A DNA stretch of 64,000 nucleotides from Blattamonas nauphoetae. Taxonomy: Eukaryota > Preaxostyla > Oxymonadida. The DNA lies in NCBI GenBank assembly GCA_033064195.1, contig JARBJD010000103.1:124001-188000 (forward strand), in the 5' to 3' direction. The notes under the pieces are model-generated. The model searched no databases. It saw nothing but the letters and a program-made list of their open reading frames with translations, and was not told where the DNA came from. Below, one piece after another: positions 41,470 to 54,000 of this stretch (position 1 is the first letter of the stretch; the number at the start of each line of letters is the position of its first letter). The position numbers were made by a program, and so were the translations under genes.

Positions 41470-44400
41470 TCAAAAATCAAAATCAAATTTGTCAGAGACG
41501 ATTCGATTTACAGGGGCTGGACGGATCTCCATCTCTCCCTCCAACTTTTTCCAGCCATCTTGTTTCCTCTGTTTGGAGCGTCGCCGCATGCACAGCACAA
41601 CAACAATGATTGCGACGAGCAGCGCGCCAACACCCACAGCGGCAGAGATGACGATGACGTTCGTGTTGCCTTTGGATTTCGTGTTGACAACAGTCACATC
41701 AATCGGCTCGGCCCACGTGGTCCCGCCGTCGGGGGAGATGAAGACGAAGATGATCGAAGGCGGAGTGGCGAACAAGTCTTTAAGTGTGAAGGCTGGGAAT
41801 TTGATTTCTTTCGAGTCGGTCAGGTACGACACGTTGAGCACAAGGAACGGCACATCTGAGTTGGCTGGAGAAGAGAAGAGCGGAGTGTGTTCCACACTTC
41901 GGCGTGACTGCGAGTTGAATCGATATGAAAGAGGGAATGAGGATGGAGAGTTGGTGTGTGACGTGGCGAGGGAGGTGTTGGACGGGAGGGCGGTCTGATT
42001 CGTCACAAGAGCGATCGGCGCGATGTTGACAAAGTTCGAGACGGTGATGCGAAACGGGGGGATGTCAAACTGCTCCGACCAGATCACCTTCGACAGCGTG
42101 GTTGCTGTGATTTTGGGGATTCGTGTTTTGCACGCCAAGTACGCGTCAGTCGCGCCCAAATTGGAGTTGCAGATTCTGTTACAGGCCATCCCGTCCTGCA
42201 GCGACGTTGTGCCCTGCATCATCCCCACTGTCCCCGAAAAGCACCCGATGGGGATGGAGAAGGAGGAACTGTCGAAAGCGAGTGTGTCGTTGGCGAACGT
42301 GCTGCTCGTCGACATCAGACTCCCAAAACGGACAGACACACTCGTGTTGGAGTTGCCAGAGAACGACGTCTCTTCGACAGCAACGTGGAAGGCCTTGCGC
42401 TTCTCAGCCATCTTCACCTCGTCGCCCTCAACAAAGATGGCACCGCCGCACAGTCGATCAAAGACGGTCAGCTCGTCGCCCGTCGTGCTCATCCGCTGGC
42501 ACGAGTTGTCTTCGAACTTGGACGAATAAATCTGAAGGCCGTTGGACTCGACCTGCCCGTCGTCGAACAGCTCTCTCGCGAACACAGCGCCACCGAAGCC
42601 TGTCGCGGTGTTGTTGGTGAACGTGGCTGAGGCGAGCGAGATGAGAGTGACGTGAGTGGGGGAGGACCACGAGAAGAAGCATGCCCCGCCGTGGAGGGCA
42701 GAGCAGGAGACGAAGTTGGCTGACTGGATCGAGATTTCGGTGTTCTGGGCTTTCCACTCGTTCATCTCGATTTGGAGTGCTCCTGCCTTCTGCCCCGCTG
42801 AGCACGAGTGGAACGAGAGGTTGGACATTGTGAAGGGCGAATCGGGGTTGAACACGCGGAGAAGGAAGGCCCCCGCGCTGACGGCAGCCGAGCAGCGGGT
42901 GAACGAGCACGACGACACGTTGATCGAGCCGAGCGGGTTGAGAATGGCGAGGACGCCGGCCGTGCTGGCTATACACTCTTCGAACGAGCAGTGCTGGAGG
43001 AGGACGCTTCTGATGTTCTCGCACCGCACACACCCGCCCACACCGAGTGACGACACCACTCGTTTGAATACACACGGCGCGGAAGGAGTGCCGCTGATGT
43101 GGACAGTGTCGAGATTCTGGAAGAGGAAGGCGCTCGTCCCGCGGATCTGCTCGTTGCCCTCGCCGTCGCACGTGAGGGAGGAGAGCGAGATGCTTCCTGT
43201 GCCGTTTGTGGACGACAACATCTCCAAACAGTCGGCTGTCTTCCCGATCGTTCCGCGGAAGGCACAGTTCGACAGAGCGGCCTTGTCGACAGAATGGAGC
43301 GAGATGCAGCCAGCAGCCGACGAGGCGCTGAGAGCGGTGAAGACGACAGAATCAAACGACACCGAAGTCGACTTCTCAACGTGGACGATCGTCGTGATCG
43401 CATCCGACAGCTCGAATGAGGAGGACGACACTGTGAAGGGCGACGTGGGGGACGACGCTGCGTGAAGTGATTGGATGATCGCGCCCTGCCCGCCAACGCA
43501 GTTCTTCACGACGAGTCTGGCGAGAGTGACGTCTCCCACAGAATGGGCGAGGAGACACGGCGCGTCGGCAAGGCTGTTCAGGTTGGACATGGCGACATCG
43601 TCGAGAAGGACAGACTGCACAGAGACGGTGTGGAGGAACGAGCCCTCGTCGGACACGGACTTGTTCTGTCCCATGAACGACGCGTTGTTGACAATGAGCG
43701 CGGAATTCTCGGGTTCTTCGGTGGCGTTGTAGAAGATGATAGTTGTGTTGTGTTTGGTGCAGCCGGTGAACGACACATTCTCGATGGAGAGTGGAGTGAG
43801 CAGGAAGAAAGTTGAACAAGTCGTATCTGACTTTTGGGACATCGTGGACGCACAATTCTCCACAACACCATTTGTGAAGACCACCCCTTCGAGTACATCC
43901 CCATGACACGCGGAATACACGGCTGAGCCGGATTGTGCAACGCAGTTTCTGAACGTGACCGACTCCAGCAGAACCAGGCCGAGGAGATATAATCCGCCTC
44001 CGCACACTGCAGAGCAGTCGTCGAAGGTGCATTTTTCGAGATACATGCCGGAACGGAGGAGGCTGATCGCGCCGCCGAGTGACGACGTTGTATGGATGGA
44101 TCGGAAATCGATTGTATAAATCTCGCCTGAAACAAGATTGTCAAAAGACAGGAGCGGAGTTGGAGACAATTCAGGAGAGGGTTGAAATACACAGGACAGA
44201 ATACGGGCATTGAGAACATCCGTGAGGTTGATCCATGTTTCTTCTCGGGTCGTTGAAGGGCATATACAAGAAATATTGGAGATAATGGAAAAAGTGAAGC
44301 TTTCTTCTTGGTTTTGCTTTTCAAACGAGATAATCTGAGTCGGGCAATTCTCAATTGTTGAATTCTCGAAATCAAGACGTCCAATCGATGTAAAAAGAAA

Positions 44401-45304
44401 TAGGGGCGATGTTGATCGAGCCCACAAAATATGAAGATCTGTGATCGTCACAGATGCTTTGTTGCATGCAATCGACATGAGGGGGCATGCCTGAAGCGAC
44501 GTTGTTGTGATGTTGACGTCAGAGATGGAAACTATCTCCGATGATGGACTTGAGAGGGACAATAAGGGTGCCAAGGATTGAGAGGGGCTTTGGAGGAAAT
44601 TGCAAGACGGAAATTTTGTCGATTTGACATGAAACCTGGCGACCGAAGAACAGGAGAGGAATGGTTGAGCATCGGTTGTGATTGCTGAGAATGAGACTGA
44701 CTCCTGTGTAAAAGTGTTGATAGAGCGCAGCGAAAAGAGTGTTGCTTCAGACGTTCCAAGGAGATGAAAGTCACATTGAATGATGGTGAAGTTGGATGTT
44801 GTTTTGGCGGATGACGAAGATTCATTGTTAATATCGAACAATTGGCTTGTAAAAGTGTCTCCAATGCGAAAAATGACATCGTTCATGACGATATTGACGT
44901 CACTCGTTGTAAAAACGAATGTTTCAGTTTGGCATTGGATTTCAAGGTGTTCAAGTTGAAATCTTGCAAGAAAATGGTTGAAAACAGAAAAGAAGATACA
45001 ATGAAATATTTTGAAGTCTGAATACTGCACTGTCCGACGATGTACAATCAAGGATTGCACGAGATTCAGTGTTTTCATCTGAAATCACTAAGACATCCAG
45101 ATTCTTCTCAGAAATGTTGGCAACAACATGGATACTTGAATCAACAGAGATTGAGATGTCCTTGTCGAATAATATCCATTGCAGAAGATATGGAATGGTT
45201 CTGCAATGTTTGTTCAGCGTACATCCGAAATTATCTTTTCCCTGTTCAGAAATAGTGTAATTAGATGCTGAAATGGAACAAATAATGAGATAAAGAACGA
45301 TCAT
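41470..45304 (-). CDS. Large beta-helix surface membrane protein
   Basis: Exon 45304-45000 and exon 44962-41470 join over a 37-nt intron and give 1,265 aa. A signal peptide (1-13, MIVLYLIICSISA) is followed by many beta-helix turns with the 'F.dCsA.cGGg' and 'F.nC.a..GsA' pattern (CTFDDCSAVCGGGLYLLGLV; CSFTRCSAAVSAGAFLLRVF; ATFTNNTATGFGGAVFAREL). This is the signature of Pmp-like and other polymorphic repeat adhesins. Near the end lie VSYLTDSKEIKFPAFTLKDL, a membrane helix (VGVGALLVAIIVVVLCM) and a short basic cytoplasmic tail ending SDKFDFDF. Compared with the neighbour at 36090-38780 it has more Cys-Ser-Ala turns and a different tail. It is probably a surface adhesin or receptor. Confidence 0.88.
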
Positions 45305-45434
45305 TCTACATCAGTTTAATCGTGGGTGATGAAACTCATAACTTGTTTTCTTTTCTCACAATTGATGACAGTGTCGCCGCAAATCGAATAAATTATGAGA
45401 TGAAAGTTTAAGAATTAAGATAAAATGTGTATTT

Positions 45435-47163
45435 TTACTGAAAACCTTGTGTTTCCTGCAATTCCTTTTGTGCTTGCTCCTTCTCTTCCTTCCTCTCAGC
45501 TACCGCCTTCTTCATCTCCCTTTCCATCCTCTTTAGCTTCCTTTTCTCTCTTTCAATTCTTTTGGCCTCTTCCGCAAACTTATCAGCCTCTTCATAGTTG
45601 CCCTCGCGTGTTTGTTCGAGTCTGTCCTTCAGAAACTGTTTTCTGCTCGCAAGTGCAACCTCTTCCTCATCACGGACAGTATTTCGGACACTTTGGGCCA
45701 TTTTGACTCGCCTTTCCTTGTTCCGCATTTTGGCCCGTTCGTTTTGTTCGCGCTCTTCCCGTGTCTGCCTGACGATCTTATTCTTCTCTCCAACGAAGTT
45801 ATCTCGCTCGTTTCGCATTTGCTGTCGTTTTTCCTCCCTTTCTCGTTGACGCTGGAGTTCTCGTTGTTTGTTGGCTTCTTGTTCTTTTTTCCTCTGTTTG
45901 TCACGTTCTTCCTTCATTTTCCTGGCATTCTCCTGTTTTTCTTTCATTTCATCTGTTTTTCCTTTTGCGAGATCGATTTGCATTTTCAGAGCGGTGTCTT
46001 CGAGTTGAAGTTTTGTGATCCGACTTTTCAAATAGCGAAGTTCTTCCTCGTCACTTTTGAGGCGCTTCATCTGTTTCAATCTCTCAACACATGATGATGA
46101 ATCGACTGTCTCGCGTGTTGCACGTGATTGTGACGATGGAGGGCGTTGTCCTCGCCGATCCTCTGGTGATTTGGCTGGAGTTTGACGTTTGTCAGATTCT
46201 GCAACAGCGAAAGAAAGATGAAAGATAGAGAAGAGTCGGGATCAGGATGAGATCGATAACAGACTGCTTGGGCTTCTTTCGCCTTGTCGCGGTGTTCGTT
46301 TCGATGTTGGAGACTGTTGGTCTTTGGGAGCGGGGCGCTTCTCTGAATCATCAAATGTCAATCTGAAAATGACATTGCATACCGTTTGATGGAGGATCAC
46401 TTCGCTTTTGCGGTGTTTTGTCACTTTTCTTCTGGTCTTCTTTTCTCGTTGATGATTGGCGGTCTGTTCCACTGGCTTTACGACCGCTCTCGTATTGTTC
46501 CTCTTCATCAGCCGAGTCTTTCTTTTTCTGTGTCTTGCCAATTGCCTCGTCGATGAGTTTCTTCCGTTCCTGCGCATACTTCAATGCGACCTCCAGAGTG
46601 TTTTGTTGTGCAGCCTGATCGATTGAAACCATCGTCATTTGCAGTTCTTGTCGCTCTTTGAACTGAGCAATTTGCGATGCGAGACTGATTGGATTGAGTC
46701 CCTGTGCTTGAATTTGGAGGGTGTATTGAGCAATATCTGCCTGAATTTGTTGCCGTAGTGTTTGTTGCTGTTGTGATTGGGAGTTTTTAAGGTCTTCTAG
46801 CTCTTTATTCGAATTTTTGATGACATCTTCGAGATCAGATTGTTCATCCTGGAAATCTTCTAAGAGATCGTTAATATCATCAGGGGAGCTAGCTTCGTCG
46901 ATTGAATCCTGTATTTCGATAGAATCTGTTGAGTTTTGGTTTGTAGCGAGTTCGTCCTCTTCTGTCTTTTGGGCTGCAGCCAACTGTTCATATTGGGCTT
47001 GTTGAGCTGGAAGATTAATTACCTGCCCCATTTGAACTTGGGCTTGGTATGATTGAGCAACTTGTTGCCTTTGACTTACATGGCGGGTAGAAATTTCTTG
47101 AAGTTTCTGATTGAAGAGTTTGATGGATTCGGGTAGATCTGATGCGTCTTGTCCTGATATCAT
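45435..47163 (-). CDS. Long coiled-coil protein
   Basis: Exons 47163-46383, 46342-46265 and 46198-45435 (introns of 40 and 66 nt) give 540 aa in phase. The N-terminal part is Gln and Glu-rich helix (QQVAQSYQAQVQMGQVINLP; QQQQTLRQQIQADIAQYTLQ), followed by a basic, Ser and Arg-rich linker (PSNGEKRPAPKDQQSPTSKR across the first splice). The last 220 residues are dense Glu, Arg and Lys coiled coil (SDEEELRYLKSRITKLQLED; MKEERDKQRKKEQEANKQRE). There is no membrane segment or enzyme motif. This is the style of cytoskeletal, basal-body or flagellar proteins; function not assigned. Confidence 0.8.
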
Positions 47164-47456
47164 GCGAACAGATAGGATTTTACACGATATAAAGGAGAGA
47201 TAATGAGTGGATGTAACTCGTCTTCGAACGGTTTGATGAAAAAAAAATTACGGGCTCATTTTTCTGAACCCGGTCAACGACATTTCATTGGGTGCATTTT
47301 AGAAAGATGGAAACAAAAAGAACAAGGAGGAGCGAATAATGCTCAGGATGAAGTGATTGTAGACCGATGTCACACGAAGAGACACGGCGAGCTATGACGC
47401 AGATGAAAGAATTGTTGAATGGGCGTCAAGGAAAAATCAGATCAAAAGCTATCGTC

Positions 47457-50400
47457 TCAAACAAACTGCAAAACAAGGTCAGAACGAAAGACAGAGACAG
47501 TCGATGAACAAGTCTGTTCGACGGGAGGAAACTCCGACGCATCGTCCTCCTGCGCTTCTGCCACTTCCACACGGTCCTCCACCACCCTCGCGCGCCTCAC
47601 CTGCTTCACACACGCGAGCGGGTCACACACACACTCAGGATCCTCCTTGAGAATCTCGGCAAAGGTCTTGTTGCCAGCGGAGGCGTCCTTCCAGCGGGCG
47701 ATGTTGTGTTGGAGGTTGGCGTAGAGTGTGTTGAAGGCGGGCAGGGCCTTGTCGACGAGAGTGAAGAAGGGCTCCACAACGAACACGGAGAACCCCACCT
47801 CCATCTCCGCGAAGGGCTTCGTGTTGACGGAAATGGGGAGTTTGATCTTCTCCTCCAGCTGCTTCTGATGGAGCATCTCGTGCATCATCCGCTCACTCCA
47901 CTTCAGCGCAATGGGGAACCCACGCGACATGTTGGAGATGTCGGCACACTTGATCAGCACCTTCATGATCAGCAGGAGCAGGTCGCTGTCTGTCTCTTCT
48001 CGCAGCTGGGCGTCGCGGAGAGAGACCATCGAAGGGCGAGTGGCAGCTGGTTGGAGTGAAAGATAGTGAGTGATGGTGAGAGTGGGGGTCAGGTCGAGCA
48101 GTGTGGAGCGCCTGAGAAGGGGCTTTGCTCCTGGCTGGCTCCCCTTTCGTTTGAGGAAGGGCGGAGGATTGGGAGAGGTCGTCGCACTTGCTTGGGTTTC
48201 AGATGATTGTGATTGCGAAGACCCTTTGGCCTGCTTCTCCTCTGCGTCCTTCCGCATGAAGGCCTTGACCCATTCTCTCTCCTTCTGCGCACACTGGTTG
48301 AGCTTGTCTGCAATCGCCTCTGATTGGAACCCGAGTCGCTGGACATAACGCACATGCTCGGCCATGTCTGTCGCGAGGATGCACTGGATGAAGAGCGTGC
48401 GGAAGGACTCCTGCAGACCCTTCAGCTTCTCCTTCTTCCGCTCCTTCATCTGTCCCACGTGCGAGCCAGTCGGGGTCAGTGCAGGGGGCGGGCTGAGGCA
48501 GTCGCCGAAAGGAGAGATGGCAGGGTTGGTGAAGAGCGACCACGAGCGGATGATGGAGTAGCTTTCAATGATGGACTGGTTGTTCGTCAGCTGGGCAGCG
48601 AGGGACGTCGAGTTCGCTTGGAAGACGTTGTTGTTTCCGGGATGCTCAACATCGTGGCAGATGCAGGCGAGGACAAGGACAAACACGTGCAAGTCTGAAA
48701 AGAGGACGACGGTGCCGGGGATGTTGTGAAGGAGGGCGAGGACCATCTGCGTGACGTCGAAGGCGTGGTGGAAGTTGTGGTATGCATTGAATGGGGAATA
48801 CAGAGAGCAGACGCACTCTACGAAACCAGCAACGACAGAAATGTGTTTGAATTGTGTTTGGGATGAGAAGTTGAGGCAGGAAAGGATGGTAATCAGGAAA
48901 AGCTTCAGCTCTTCTGTTGTGTACAGCAGCGAGTCAAACTCCAAACTCAGAATGTCTTGAGGCAGAGGGTGCAGTAAGCGTCCATCGTGTTGGTGAGGTT
49001 TGTGGTGTGGAGTGCAGAAACGGTGGTGTTTGGGCATGCTGAAAATGTGAGTGATGGGAATGGGATCAGTCGACGTAGTTGGCTTGAACTTGTACTGAAT
49101 AAGGGAAGAGGGAAGCGGAGAGGTGGTTTCTTCAGTGTTGGTGGCAAGAACGGGGACGATCACTTCGGTGGACAGAAGACCATCGAAGTGACACGTTGAT
49201 GTGTTGAGCCGAACAAATGCGAGCCTGGTGAGTTCGAACCCTTCCACGGTGAATGGAGAGGGAGGAGAGATGAACGAGGGATATGACGCGCACAGTAGGC
49301 GCTCAGATTGGTGGATCTGGAGGAAGGTGGATTGAAGTGACGGGAAGACGTTGAGCGAGTCGTTGCTGCTTGAGATGATATGGTGAAGGTCTGCCGACGA
49401 GAAATAAATCTGAGGGAGCTGAGGGGTCGAGCGTGATGGAGTGTCTGCAGTGGAGACAGGGGTGAGAGTGGTGATGGACTGCGTGGTGTTTGCGTATGTG
49501 TTTGGGACACGCCAAGCTTTAGGTGCAAAGGATTCCATCTGAGAAGCACCTGAGAGGGATGCGGTGGATGGTTGTGGAGATATTCCATCGGTCGGAGCGA
49601 GGAGAGACTCTGTGGGCGGGAGGATGCGTTTGGTGGTGAGTTCAGCGAGACTCGGTCGATGAGAATGGATAGGCGAACGAATGGGCCCGCTGGGATATGA
49701 CGATCGACCGTTTAGAACAGGTGAGGAACTTATGGGCGAACTTGGGGCGGTTGGAGGCTGAGGGACGCTGTCGTTGAACTCAATGCAGACGAGACATTCC
49801 TCGATTGCATCTCGAATTGTCTCCAGTTTGAAAGTGATTGCCGAGGAATGGACGTCAGCTTGAGAGAATGGCACCATTTCTCGGATGGTTTGAAATAAGA
49901 GTGATGTGAGATGCCAGACAGTTTCCTGAGGATTCAGAAGGAAAAAGAGTGGTAAGGGGGGGAGAAAGACAATAATAGTCAATTTGCCAGATTAAAGGGA
50001 AATATTTTTGTAAAAAATGGAATGAAAGAATGACGATGATTCCGACAAACTTCTGTTGGGACGAGAGATTGTATGTTCAATTCGGAAGGGTCAGATGATA
50101 ATGATAGCTTTGTTGAACGCAATTTGGATGATTGGGTCAGAAGGACCTTTCGGAAGAATACTGTCAAGGCGTCTGAAAAAGAAGAGGCGTCAGTGGGGAG
50201 AGCGATAGCATCGCTTGCACCAGCTGTCAAAAGATTAACTGTAGCGCTGAAGCTATCAGATGTATATACAGCTGAAGAAATGTGATGAGATTACGGAAAA
50301 GATGAATATTCCAGAGCAAGATTTCGATGATGAGAGAATGTCACAAACCAAGAATAGGGAGATCTACAAAATCTGAATTCTGGCGAATCGTTGAAACTAA

Positions 50401-50726
50401 GGAAGGATATTGGTCGTGTTTGGCTGATGAATCAATTATGAGGAGGTTGGAGCGAAAGAGTGACTCGAGAGAAAAAAGCGCATCAGGATCGGAGATGACA
50501 TCCAGAACTGAGAGAATCGGAAGAAAAAAACATGGAGAGATCAGATAAAACGAAAAAGACCCTCAATTTCCAGAGACTTGCAGATGATAGAGAGAGATGA
50601 CTGGTTCTCTGGTGACTCCGAAAGAATGATCGCTTTGACTTGGCTTAAACGACTTGGTAGATTCCCATTGAGTGTGTCTGATATTGGAGACGCAAAGAAC
50701 CCTGCATCTCGTGAATAACTCTCCAT
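47457..50726 (-). CDS. Class I cyclic-nucleotide phosphodiesterase
   Basis: Four exons, 50726-50561, 50507-50349, 50271-50051 and 49925-47457 (introns of 53, 77 and 125 nt), give 1,004 aa; every join keeps phase. The catalytic HD domain (about 535-970) has YHNFHHAFDVTQ (from 564), HDVEHPGNNNVF (from 606), LATDMAEHVRYVQR, and CADISN before FPIALKWSERMMHEMLHQ. These are the metal-binding motifs of mammalian-type PDEs, which cleave cAMP and/or cGMP; specificity cannot be read. A Ser and Pro-rich insert (KGSSQSQSSETQASATTSPN) interrupts the domain. The N-terminal 530 residues carry no recognised GAF or PAS domain. There is no clear membrane segment, so it is probably cytosolic. Introns cluster in the 5' part. 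Confidence 0.9.
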
Positions 50727-51022
50727 TCACAGAATTGAAAAACCACCTATGGGGGAGGTAGACGATTACGGGTTGATCAAACTCACAACAAAAAAGTCGA
50801 TGAAAAAAAAGATGTCTTGTCAGGTCCTGGGTATAGAATCCAGGGAAAGTATTGAGAACTGATTTTTCCGATTAATTGGCTTAGTCTAGAGGAACAGGCA
50901 GAGCACGGGACTGGTTCCGGTGGGACAGTGGGATTGACCCGAAGTCGCCAAAGCAAAGAAAAAAGAAAGAGCTGAATGCATTGGTCTCGGTTCTCCAACC
51001 AGATGTCCGACGAAGATTGGAA

Positions 51023-54000
51023 TCAAGGAACATCGTCCTGTCCTTCCCCTGCTCGACTCACACGGCTCCGTTGGCTCATCCTGCTGGTCTGAGTGTGCCT
51101 GCTTGGAGGAGTGCTGGAATGGGCGCTGCGTCTGCTCCTCTCACTGACTGGCGTATGAACTGGCGTGGTTTGGGCAAACACTCGCAGGAACTGGATTGGC
51201 GGGGATTGTGGGACAGTGTAGAGAGGTCGCTGCGACGACGCGGGCTGAGTGAACGGGTGCTGGCTCTGCCCGGCCAGAAACACACTCTGGGCGGGTGCTG
51301 TCCTCGCTTGGGTGACGTCGGCGGGCGACGGGAAGGGGGTGTGGTGAAGGCGGCCAAGCTTGTTTTGAGCAGCGTGCTGTTGTCCCTTCGTCTGGACAAT
51401 TCGATGCTGCAGAGTGTTGTATTCGGAGAGGAGGGAGTCGAGATCAGCCTGCAATGCTGATAGAGCTCGCTCGCCTTCCTTCTCCCGCGCTTCATATTCC
51501 TCTTCCTGTCCCTTCAGACGCCCAAGTTCGAGCTGCACTCGCGTTCGCTCGTTTCTGTTCTTTTCAACTGCAGCCGCGTTCTCCATCTCAGCGTTGGGAT
51601 CTTTCTTCTTCTTTTTGTCCTTTTTCGTCGCTGCAATCAGAATGCGCTCGTCTGCTTCTCTCGCAAGTGTCTTGTCCTCGCCAATCAGCTTCAGCACACG
51701 CTCCTTCGTTGTGATGAGTGCCATGCGAAGGTCGCGGAGGTCCGCCTTTGCTTTATCTGAAAAAGGGTGAGGGTGAGATGAGAACACACCAATGTTCCAG
51801 CGTGTGGTTGGAACCATTCGTTCAATCTCTTTCATTCGCAGCTCCGACCGCAGCAGGACGGTCTCGTCGATCAGCAGTTCTGTCTTGGTCTTCCTCTCCT
51901 GCAGCTCCCGTGCCAGCTCTGTCCGCCGTTTCTTGTTCGGAGGAGACTTCGGGACAGCATCCAAATCGAACGGAGCGGTGTCCGCTCTGCCCTTCTTCCC
52001 GCCGCCTTGCTGGCTCTGCGTCGGATGTCGGAGCCAGTCGTCGATGCCTGGTCCCAAGTCATCGGAACGCCATCCGCCGAACGCTGCGTCGTCGCTGTCT
52101 TCCCTCCCGCTCGCCCGATAAGAGGGGCCGCTGTGTTGGGCGTATTCTTTGTCGTACCATCCTCCAAACTGGATGTCTGCGCGTGTTTCTTCAGGAAGGA
52201 CGATCGAGCGGCGGGTTTCGTTGGCGTGGAACGTCATCAGCGTGTCGCTCAGATCGGGCGGAGTGAGTGACCTGACACGAAACGGAACGAGAAAGGAGAA
52301 GAAAGTGAGCAAACCTTTTGTCTGGCTTTGGAGAGAGCGGCCTGAAGGCAGTTCGGTGTTGGACGTTCGCCCCCGTCTTCGTTTCGTTCCCTCGCAGTCG
52401 TCCGAACTCGTTTTCCATCATTCGCCGTCTGAGCTTCAGTTCGTCGTCGTCCTCTCCGTCCACAATGGCCTGCTCCTGATCCCGCTTGGCTTTCATCTCG
52501 GCTTGCCTCTTCTGCTCCTCCCGTTCTCTCCGACGTCGCTCCTCTTCCGCTCGCTGCTGCTCCAAATCGCGAAGGAAGGCCCTCGCTCTGTCCAACAACT
52601 CCTTCTCGCGCAGACGCCGAAGCCGGCCACACTCGTCGTCCTCCTCTTCCTCGTTCGCCAGATCGTCGAACTGATTCAGCTTGAGCTTCTTCTCGATGAC
52701 GTCGGCGTGATTGACGATGAAAACACATCGCCCCTCAACTTCGGACAGCGCGCGCAGCTTCTCCTCGTCGACTTCCGGAATCTCGTCATCGTCGTCCTTC
52801 TTCTCCACCTCCTGCCGCTTCTCGGCGAGGCGCTGGTGGAATCCTTTCTTGACAGGCTCGCTTTCTTCCGCTGCTCGTTTCAGTTTTTCGAGTTCGACTT
52901 TGTTTTTCTCAGTTTGGACGGCATTTTCAACAAAGTTGGCAACAAATTTGGATTCGCCCTTGCGCCAATCTGGACGAGGAGAAGAGGGAGGAGAGAGGCA
53001 GACCTTGGGAACTGATTTCACTGGAAAGTGTTTCGTGTTGGAAGTGTTGTTTGAGGAGTGTCTGCAGAGCGGAGCGGAAGACGTCGAATGACCGCTCGGC
53101 GTCTTCCTCATTTCGGATCGGATCTGGAAGAGAGGGATGACAAAGGATGACACGACAGACGAGAAAGATTGTGCTTTTTCTTTGTTTGCCACTGCACGAA
53201 GGTCGACAGTCTCTCCACAAGTGAAGGAGCGTCGGATGCCCTCTTCTTCGCTTTCGGGCCAGACACGACCAGCCGCTGGTATCTGTCGGGATGGTTGGAA
53301 GGGACAATGAAGGGCGGCTTGTTGAACTTCACTTCAGTGCGAGCGAGGAAGGGCGAGATGCGGAAGAGCGGATCTACGAGAGACGATGCGGAGAGGATGA
53401 GCAAAGATGAGTGAAAGAACCTTCAATCTGCGAGTGGAGAGTCGAGCTCGACATCTGGCCCTCTTCTTTGTAGACGGAGTGTGGGTAGAGCAGGTGCAGA
53501 GCTTCGCTGCAGCTGTCCGCATCTTCAAACCCAAACTCGTCAGTCGATGCAGTTGGAATGAACAGGCCTTCCTTCGCACGGCGGCGGAGAGCATTGGATG
53601 ACTGTTTGGATTGGAGCTGGCAGAGAAGGAGGAAGGATGAGAAGGAAAGAGGAGCACACTCGGATGGGGTTGAACTGGAGTGCTGGTGGCTGTCTGGTGA
53701 AGAAGGAGTGTGGGACGAGGCGTGTGTCGATGCGGACGGGTTGGAAGTGGACTGGAGAAGACGAGTCAGATTGACAAGATGAACGAGGAAGAGGAAAGCA
53801 GACGAGACGAATCGAACGGACACACTCGCACGACCCTTCGAGTGAGGTGTGGAATGCTTCTGTTTGGAGAGAGCTGGCGAGTGAGGAAGTGACGATGGAA
53901 TGAAATGGAGAAAGCACACCACAACACTGCGGTCGAGTCTGTTGAACGCGACTGCCTTCAGAATCAGTCTGGAATCGTTCTTCACGCCAGCCTTGCCGAG

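Noticed and set aside
47203-47512. Possible small plus-strand gene (MSGCNSSSNGLMKKKLRAHF...)
   Set aside because: Only 64 codons, no convincing splice to the next open stretch, no recognisable motif, and the 3' part would overlap the phosphodiesterase gene.
49225-49245. tRNA T-arm-like GTTCGAACCC
   Set aside because: It lies inside the phosphodiesterase coding exon, and no acceptor or anticodon stem can be formed around it.
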